Both the position numbers and the translations under genes were made by a program. Shown piece by piece: positions 60,502-64,000 of a DNA stretch of 64,000 nucleotides (position 1 is the stretch's first letter; each line of letters begins with the position of its first letter). The stretch spans positions 986,830 through 1,050,829 of the forward strand of contig NZ_JOMH01000001.1 of NCBI RefSeq assembly GCF_000711245.1, in the 5' to 3' direction. The notes under the pieces are model-generated. The model was not told the origin of the DNA. It made no database searches and was given only the letters and a program-made list of their open reading frames with translations. The DNA comes from Polycyclovorans algicola TG408. Its GTDB lineage: Bacteria; Pseudomonadota; Gammaproteobacteria; Nevskiales; Nevskiaceae.

Positions 60502-61320
60502 TCATTTCAAGGCGCCAGGCGAGAGCCCCGTCATCTTCGCGGCCAGGCTGGCGCCGGACAGCGGGCCAAAATGGGTTTCGACCAGGCGGCCTTCTGCGTT
60601 GAAGAACAGGGTGGCCGGCAAGCCTTGCGACTGTAAGGCCTGACCAACCTCGCCTTGCAGGTCGAGCAGCACGTTTTCAAGGGCGAGACGGTCGCGCTGC
60701 AGATACTCGGTGATCACCGCCGCTGATTCGCCCTGATTGATAAACGCAAACAGCACGTCATCGCGCTGAGCCTGGGCCGCCGCCAGCACCGGCATCTCCC
60801 GTCTGCACGGCGGACACCATGACGCCCATAGATTCACAACCATGGGTGTTCCGACGTGGTCCGAAAGCCGCGTGCGGCTGCCCTCAAGCGTGAAGAGTTC
60901 AGTTTGTGGAATCGATAGAGTCTGCCGCTGAAACTGCGCCAGGCCAACCGAAAGCGCTACCCACGCCGCCACCCCGGCAAGGGCCGTCATGGCCAGCGGC
61001 TTGCGGACCTGTACTGCATTGCGCGTGCGCCAGAAGCCAAAGGCGAGGCCAGCGAGGATGCCGGGCGCCGCCATGAAGCCACCGTCGTGGATGCGCACCA
61101 TCGCCCAAGGGTCGGCCGCGTATTGCGGCCACCATTTCACAATGAAGGCCAAACGTGCGATCAACGCACCGACCAGCAGCATGTCCCAGATGTGCGACAT
61201 GAGCGGCAACGGCGCATCGCCCGTCGTTCGCCGCGTGAGCATGTACGACGTACCGGCGGCGAACGCAAGCGCCAGTGCGATCACCACCAGCGTCATTGGC
61301 ACCGGGCCGATGCTCAGCAC
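60502..61320 (-). CDS. TlpA-like thioredoxin fused to a membrane domain
   Basis: 272 residues from GTG 61320. The first 130 residues contain four membrane helices with a prolipoprotein diacylglyceryl transferase-like look (ARLAFIVKWWPQYAADPW, HDGGFMAAPGILAGLAFGFW). The C-terminal TlpA/ResA thioredoxin domain has the redox motif WASWCPPCRREMPVLAA and cis-Pro LPATLFFNAEGR. It probably faces the periplasm and maintains thiols of sulfur or cytochrome proteins. It overlaps a truncated rhodanese by seven bases. The Lgt-like part is too short to be a working transferase. Confidence 0.82.
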   Translation of the reverse strand: MLSIGPVPMTLVVIALALAFAAGTSYMLTRRTTGDAPLPLMSHIWDMLLVGALIARLAFIVKWWPQYAADPWAMVRIHDGGFMAAPGILAGLAFGFWRTRNAVQVRKPLAMTALAGVAAWVALSVGLAQFQRQTLSIPQTELFTLEGSRTRLSDHVGTPMVVNLWASWCPPCRREMPVLAAAQAQRDDVLFAFINQGESAAVITEYLQRDRLALENVLLDLQGEVGQALQSQGLPATLFFNAEGRLVETHFGPLSGASLAAKMTGLSPGALK

Positions 61321-61520
61321 GACATCAAGCGCAAGTCCAGCTTGCCGCGACTCACGTGTAGCGAACCGGCAATGTGGTCGGCGTCGTGCTCTTCCTTGTC
61401 GCGAATATCAAGCGCGACAGCGCCGCCGGCGATCAGTGCGTCGACCTGTTCGGGGGAGACTTCCTCGACGCGGCTGCGGGCGGCGTCGGCGAGTTGCTGA
61501 AATTTTTGGGTATAGGCCAT
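61314..61520 (-). CDS. Rhodanese-like domain, cut short before the active site
   Basis: 68 residues starting MAYTQKFQQLADAARSRVEE, followed by VDALIAGGAVALDIRDKEEH and ADHIAGSLHVSRGKLD, matching the first half of a single-domain rhodanese. It then stops as LRLMSC. Full proteins of this type run about 50 residues further and carry the catalytic Cys loop, which is missing. Either a deletion fused it to the TlpA-like gene, or it is a non-catalytic adaptor. Confidence 0.65.
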   Translation of the reverse strand: MAYTQKFQQLADAARSRVEEVSPEQVDALIAGGAVALDIRDKEEHDADHIAGSLHVSRGKLDLRLMSC

Positions 61521-61638
61521 GAGTGGGGGCGTCTTGAAGTGCGCTTTTGGATACGGGGGGCAGTATGTTATGCCGGCCTTGTGGTTCCGATGCTTGTGCG
61601 TACGTTATTCAGGAGCGCACGCTGGCTGGGCAGATGAA

Positions 61639-61673
61639 CCTCGCGACGGTCCGGGTGCCGGGCCGTCGCGAGG
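61639..61673. terminator. Long GC-rich hairpin downstream of the peroxiredoxin
   Basis: CCTCGCGACGGTCCGG-GTG-CCGGGCCGTCGCGAGG, a 16-bp stem with one G-T pair, 22 bases after the peroxiredoxin stop. It lacks a T-run, so it may slow or end transcription only with help, or protect the 3' end of the message. Nothing else is seen in the 174-base gap. Confidence 0.45.
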
Positions 61674-61694
61674 ATATCGGGGTCACGCGGCGGC

Positions 61695-62321
61695 TCAGAC
61701 CTGCGTCATGCGCAGGTAGGGGCGAATCTCGTCCCAACCCTGGGGGAACAGGTCCTTGGCCTGATCGTTGCCGATGCTGGGCGGGATGATGACCTTGGCG
61801 CCGGGTGTCCAGTCGGCAGGTGTGGCCACACGATGCTTGTCGCCGAGCTGCAGCGCATCAATCACGCGCAGGATCTCGGTGAAATTACGGCCCACACTCA
61901 TCGGGTAGGTCATGGTCAGCCGGATCTTCATCTGTGGATCAATGATGAACACCGAGCGCACGGCGGCGGTCTCGCTCTGACCCGGATGAATCATGTCGTA
62001 CAGCTCAGCGATCTTGCGGTCTTCGTCGGCCACGATGGGAAAGCGCAGCGTGGTGTTCTGCGTGGCGTTCACGTCTTCGATCCACTTCAGGTGCTCGCCC
62101 ACCGAGTCGGTCGACAAGCCCAAAGGCTTGACGTTGCGCGCGGTGAATTCACTCGCAAGCTGGGCGGTGCGGCCCATCTCGGTGGTGCAGACCGGCGTGA
62201 AGTCGGCGGGGTGGCTGAAGAAAAATACCCAGGAATCGCCCGCCCACTGGTGGAAGTCGATGTTGCCAGTGGTGGTGGCAATCTGGAAGTTGGGAGCGGT
62301 GTCACTCAAGCGCAGCGTCAT
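61695..62321 (-). CDS. Peroxiredoxin, 1-Cys Prx6 type (second copy)
   Basis: 208 residues, strongly similar in layout to the protein at 50910. Catalytic Cys in FFSHPADFTPVCTTEMG, GLSTDSVGEHLKWIED, ELYDMIHPGQSETAAVRSVFIID and the C-terminal domain ending DEIRPYLRMTQV. It follows sqr on the same strand, suggesting a role against peroxide or persulfide stress during sulfide oxidation. Confidence 0.93.
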   Translation of the reverse strand: MTLRLSDTAPNFQIATTTGNIDFHQWAGDSWVFFFSHPADFTPVCTTEMGRTAQLASEFTARNVKPLGLSTDSVGEHLKWIEDVNATQNTTLRFPIVADEDRKIAELYDMIHPGQSETAAVRSVFIIDPQMKIRLTMTYPMSVGRNFTEILRVIDALQLGDKHRVATPADWTPGAKVIIPPSIGNDQAKDLFPQGWDEIRPYLRMTQV

Positions 62322-62399
62322 GATGAAAGTCTCTGTGGTGGGTGAAGGGGTAACGAGGTAACGAAGTGGCGGGGGTACAACGGTGAATCGGTGTCGCCG

Positions 62400-63653
62400 T
62401 CAGGCGGTCAGCGTGGGAATCGTTTCCGAGAAGGTTCTGGGCTTGTGCCAATCCAGCCCAAGATTGCCGCGCAGCATTCCCCAGTACAGCGGCGGCAGAT
62501 ATGAGCGCTTCAGCCACCAGTAGGCCCGGCGCGGCACGCGCGGATCGAAGGGAAAGCTGGGGGTGACCACGCCGTCGTAGGCAAACTCGGCCAACATGAT
62601 CTTGCCCACCGAGGTGGTGAGCGGGCACGACGCGTATCCGTCATAGCGCGCATCCAGCGGTTTGTCAGCCCGCGACTGCAGCAGGTTGCGAACCACGACC
62701 GGGGCTTGCGAGCGCACCGCCGCAGCGGTTTTGCTGTTGGGTGTGGTGGTGCAGTCGCCCAAGCCGAAAACGGTCTTGTAGGTGGTGTGTTGCAGCGTGT
62801 GTTTGTCGACGGCCACCCAGCCGCTGGCATCGGCCAGCGGGCTGTGTTTGATCACCTCGGGGGCAGACTGCGGCGGCACCACGTGCAGCAGGTCAAAGTC
62901 ACGTTGCACCCGGCTGACCTGTTCGCCCTGCTTCACCTCGAACACCGCACGCCGGGCAGGGCCGTCGACGGCTACAAGATTGTGTCCAAATGCCGGGGTG
63001 ATGCCGTATTCGGCGACGATCTTGTCCAGCGCCTTGGCGTAGAACGGCACGCCGAACATGCTCGGCCCGGGAGTGAAAAAGCTGAGCGTGGCGGCAACAT
63101 TGCGGCTGCGGAAGCGGTCTGCCGCCATATAGAGAATCTTCTGCGGTGCCCCGGCACATTTGATCGGCATGGCAGGTTGCGTGAACAGCGCGTTGCCGCC
63201 CGTGAACGTGCGGATGCATTCCCAGGTGTAGGGCGCCAGGTCGTGGCAGTAGTTGCTGGTGACGCCGTTCTGGCCGAGCGTGGCCTCAAGGCCGTCGATC
63301 TTGTTCCAGTCCAGTTGCAGACCGGTGGCGACCACCAGTTGCTCGTAAGTCACCCGGCGCCCGTCATCCAGTTGGACCTGCTGTCGCGCTGGGTCAAAGC
63401 CGGTCACGCGCGCCTTGATGTGCGTGGCGCGGGCGGGCAGACAGTCTTTCATCGGCCGGCCGGTGGCCTTGACGTCATACGCCCCGGCGCCCACCAAGGT
63501 CCAGGCGGGTTGGTACCAATGGGTATGCGCGGGCTCAATGACCGCCACATCAAGCTGGGGCTGTTGTTTGAGCAGCAGCGCGGCCACGGTTGCGCCGCCG
63601 GCGCCACCGCCAACCACCACAACGGTGTGGCGAAGGTTTGTTTCTGAGGTCAT
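62400..63653 (-). CDS. sqr: Sulfide:quinone oxidoreductase
   Basis: 417 residues, flavoprotein oxidising sulfide and passing electrons to quinone at the membrane. FAD fold TVVVVGGGAGGATVAALLL. EQLVVATGLQLDWNKIDGL and the family FTQPAMPIKCAGAPQKILYM follow, where the Cys is one of the redox cysteines. FGLGDCTTTPNSKTAAAVR is the second FAD motif. The C-terminal RRAYWWLKRSYLPPLYW is probably membrane-associated. An AGGAG at seven bases selects ATG 63653 over 63659. A sigma-54 promoter precedes it. Confidence 0.92.
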   Translation of the reverse strand: MTSETNLRHTVVVVGGGAGGATVAALLLKQQPQLDVAVIEPAHTHWYQPAWTLVGAGAYDVKATGRPMKDCLPARATHIKARVTGFDPARQQVQLDDGRRVTYEQLVVATGLQLDWNKIDGLEATLGQNGVTSNYCHDLAPYTWECIRTFTGGNALFTQPAMPIKCAGAPQKILYMAADRFRSRNVAATLSFFTPGPSMFGVPFYAKALDKIVAEYGITPAFGHNLVAVDGPARRAVFEVKQGEQVSRVQRDFDLLHVVPPQSAPEVIKHSPLADASGWVAVDKHTLQHTTYKTVFGLGDCTTTPNSKTAAAVRSQAPVVVRNLLQSRADKPLDARYDGYASCPLTTSVGKIMLAEFAYDGVVTPSFPFDPRVPRRAYWWLKRSYLPPLYWGMLRGNLGLDWHKPRTFSETIPTLTA

Positions 63654-63709
63654 GGGCATTCTCCTGCGCCGATTGGCGCGTCATCTGTGCTGAATGTTCG
63701 GTTGTACTG

Positions 63710-63724
63710 ACAAGATGCGTGCCA
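63710..63724 (-). promoter_or_regulatory. Sigma-54 promoter of sqr
   Basis: Minus strand TGGCACGCATCTTGT: the -24 TGGCACG and -12 TTG of the sigma-54 consensus with the required four-base spacing, about 55 bases before the sqr ATG. It fits the divergent gene start, which resembles a sigma-54 activator. Confidence 0.75.
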
Positions 63725-63733
63725 TCACGATGA

Positions 63734-63753
63734 AATATATAACTAACTATATT
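63734..63753. promoter_or_regulatory. AT-rich inverted repeat upstream of sqr
   Basis: AATATA-N8-TATATT, 6-bp arms in an otherwise unusually AT-rich patch (63731-63767). It lies just upstream of the sigma-54 promoter. Possible binding site for IHF or an ArsR-type sulfide repressor; not decided by sequence. Confidence 0.4.
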
Positions 63754-63802
63754 CATTAGAAAAAATATGGAGACAAGGCAGGGCACGCAACGTTGACTCT
63801 CA

Positions 63803-63843
63803 AATATGGCAGTAATGGCGCAATATGGCAGAGTATTGGCAGC
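63803..63843. promoter_or_regulatory. Four phased TGGC repeats, probable activator site
   Basis: Units (A)ATATGGCAG, TAATGGCGC, AATATGGCAG and GTATTGGCAG with TGGC cores at 63807, 63816, 63826 and 63837, spaced 9-11 bases. They lie about 80-120 bases upstream of the sigma-54 promoter, the usual distance of an enhancer. Confidence 0.5.
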
Positions 63844-63873
63844 ACTTAATCAGCCCAAACGCAAAAGGAATCC

Positions 63874-64000
63874 ATGACCCTGCCAACCTCATCGGTCCAG
63901 TCGCTGATCTCGTACCTGGAGCACGAGCACGATCCGATGATCGTGCTCGATCCTGACTACAACATCCTCGCCGCCAACGGCGCCTATCAGCGGCAATTTG
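63874..64000 (+). CDS. Sigma-54-dependent transcriptional regulator (5' part)
   Basis: Only the first 42 residues are in the window: MTLPTSSVQSLISYLEHEHD then PMIVLDPDYNILAANGAYQR. This is the start of a PAS-like sensor domain as found at the N-terminus of Fis-family sigma-54 activators that neighbour rhodanese, peroxiredoxin and sqr genes. The AAA+ and DNA-binding domains would lie beyond the window, so the identification rests on this N-terminus and the sigma-54 promoter next to it. AAAGGAA precedes the ATG. Confidence 0.72.
   Translation, partial: MTLPTSSVQSLISYLEHEHDPMIVLDPDYNILAANGAYQRQF

Noticed and set aside
63514-63527. GTACCAATGGGTAT resembling the sulfur operators
   Set aside because: Two bases shorter than the other five, and inside the sqr coding sequence where it encodes a conserved WYQP stretch.
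1-64000. tRNA or rRNA genes
   Set aside because: Intergenic gaps were read for tRNA-like arms and CCA ends and none was convincing; no rRNA-like sequence seen.

Overview
The window is one dense, GC-rich stretch of bacterial chromosome. Gene content points to a chemolithotrophic or mixotrophic sulfur-oxidising gammaproteobacterium. The evidence is a Thermus-type malate dehydrogenase, a XanB2/FkbO-like chorismatase, a hisBHAF-hisE-tatABC cluster, a Mg-type HemB, a complete soxCDYZAXB operon and a sulfide:quinone oxidoreductase. The chorismatase suggests a relative of Xanthomonadales/Nevskiales, but the sequence alone does not fix the species. No rRNA, tRNA or CRISPR array was seen.

Layout. 1-2.6 kb: end of mdh with its terminator, a CorA-type transporter and a chorismatase. 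2.5-10 kb: a minus-strand defence operon, in transcription order type III restriction subunit (res), HTH-nucleotidyltransferase (MNT), HEPN partner and type III methyltransferase (mod). The HEPN gene is split by a complete IS3-family element with a 3-bp target duplication, and mod carries an in-frame REP doublet. 10-13 kb: glpK and an ECF sigma/anti-sigma pair. 13-23 kb: hemB-aroE, an unknown lipoprotein, tatABC and his genes interrupted by two copies of a CTAG-bounded foldback (MITE-like) repeat, then dtd and a retropepsin-like protein. 23-30 kb: an orphan TRAP binding protein, a Gld-like ABC export module coupled to mutM, and an old-yellow-enzyme relative. 30-35 kb: assorted metabolic genes (PQQ sugar dehydrogenase, nitroreductase, M14 peptidase, hydrolase).

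35-49 kb is a sulfur-oxidation island. It holds a thioredoxin-like protein, a DsrE protein, an MBL hydrolase, a CsoR/CstR-type repressor lacking the metal-ligand histidine, two YeeE/YedE sulfur transport proteins behind a 25-residue upstream ORF, a tandem rhodanese and soxCDYZAXB. Five 16-bp copies of the palindrome GTACC-N6-GGGTAT (one with A, one with a single arm mismatch) sit over -10 elements upstream of the MBL gene, the yeeE operon (two copies), soxC and a decayed MFS gene. They look like the operators of one persulfide-responsive regulon.

49-58 kb: ChrA-like transporter, dispersed palindromes, a 1-Cys peroxiredoxin, FAD oxidoreductase, esterase, an OmpA protein with five calcium-binding-type repeats, a lipoprotein, an MBL hydrolase and a methyltransferase. 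58.8-60.4 kb: a membrane protein gene split by an intact IS630-family element (TA duplication). 60.5-64 kb: a second sulfide/redox block with a TlpA-like fusion protein, a rhodanese cut off before its active site, a second peroxiredoxin and sqr. The sqr gene has a textbook sigma-54 promoter, phased TGGC repeats upstream that resemble an enhancer, and a divergent gene start resembling a sigma-54 activator, which runs off the window.
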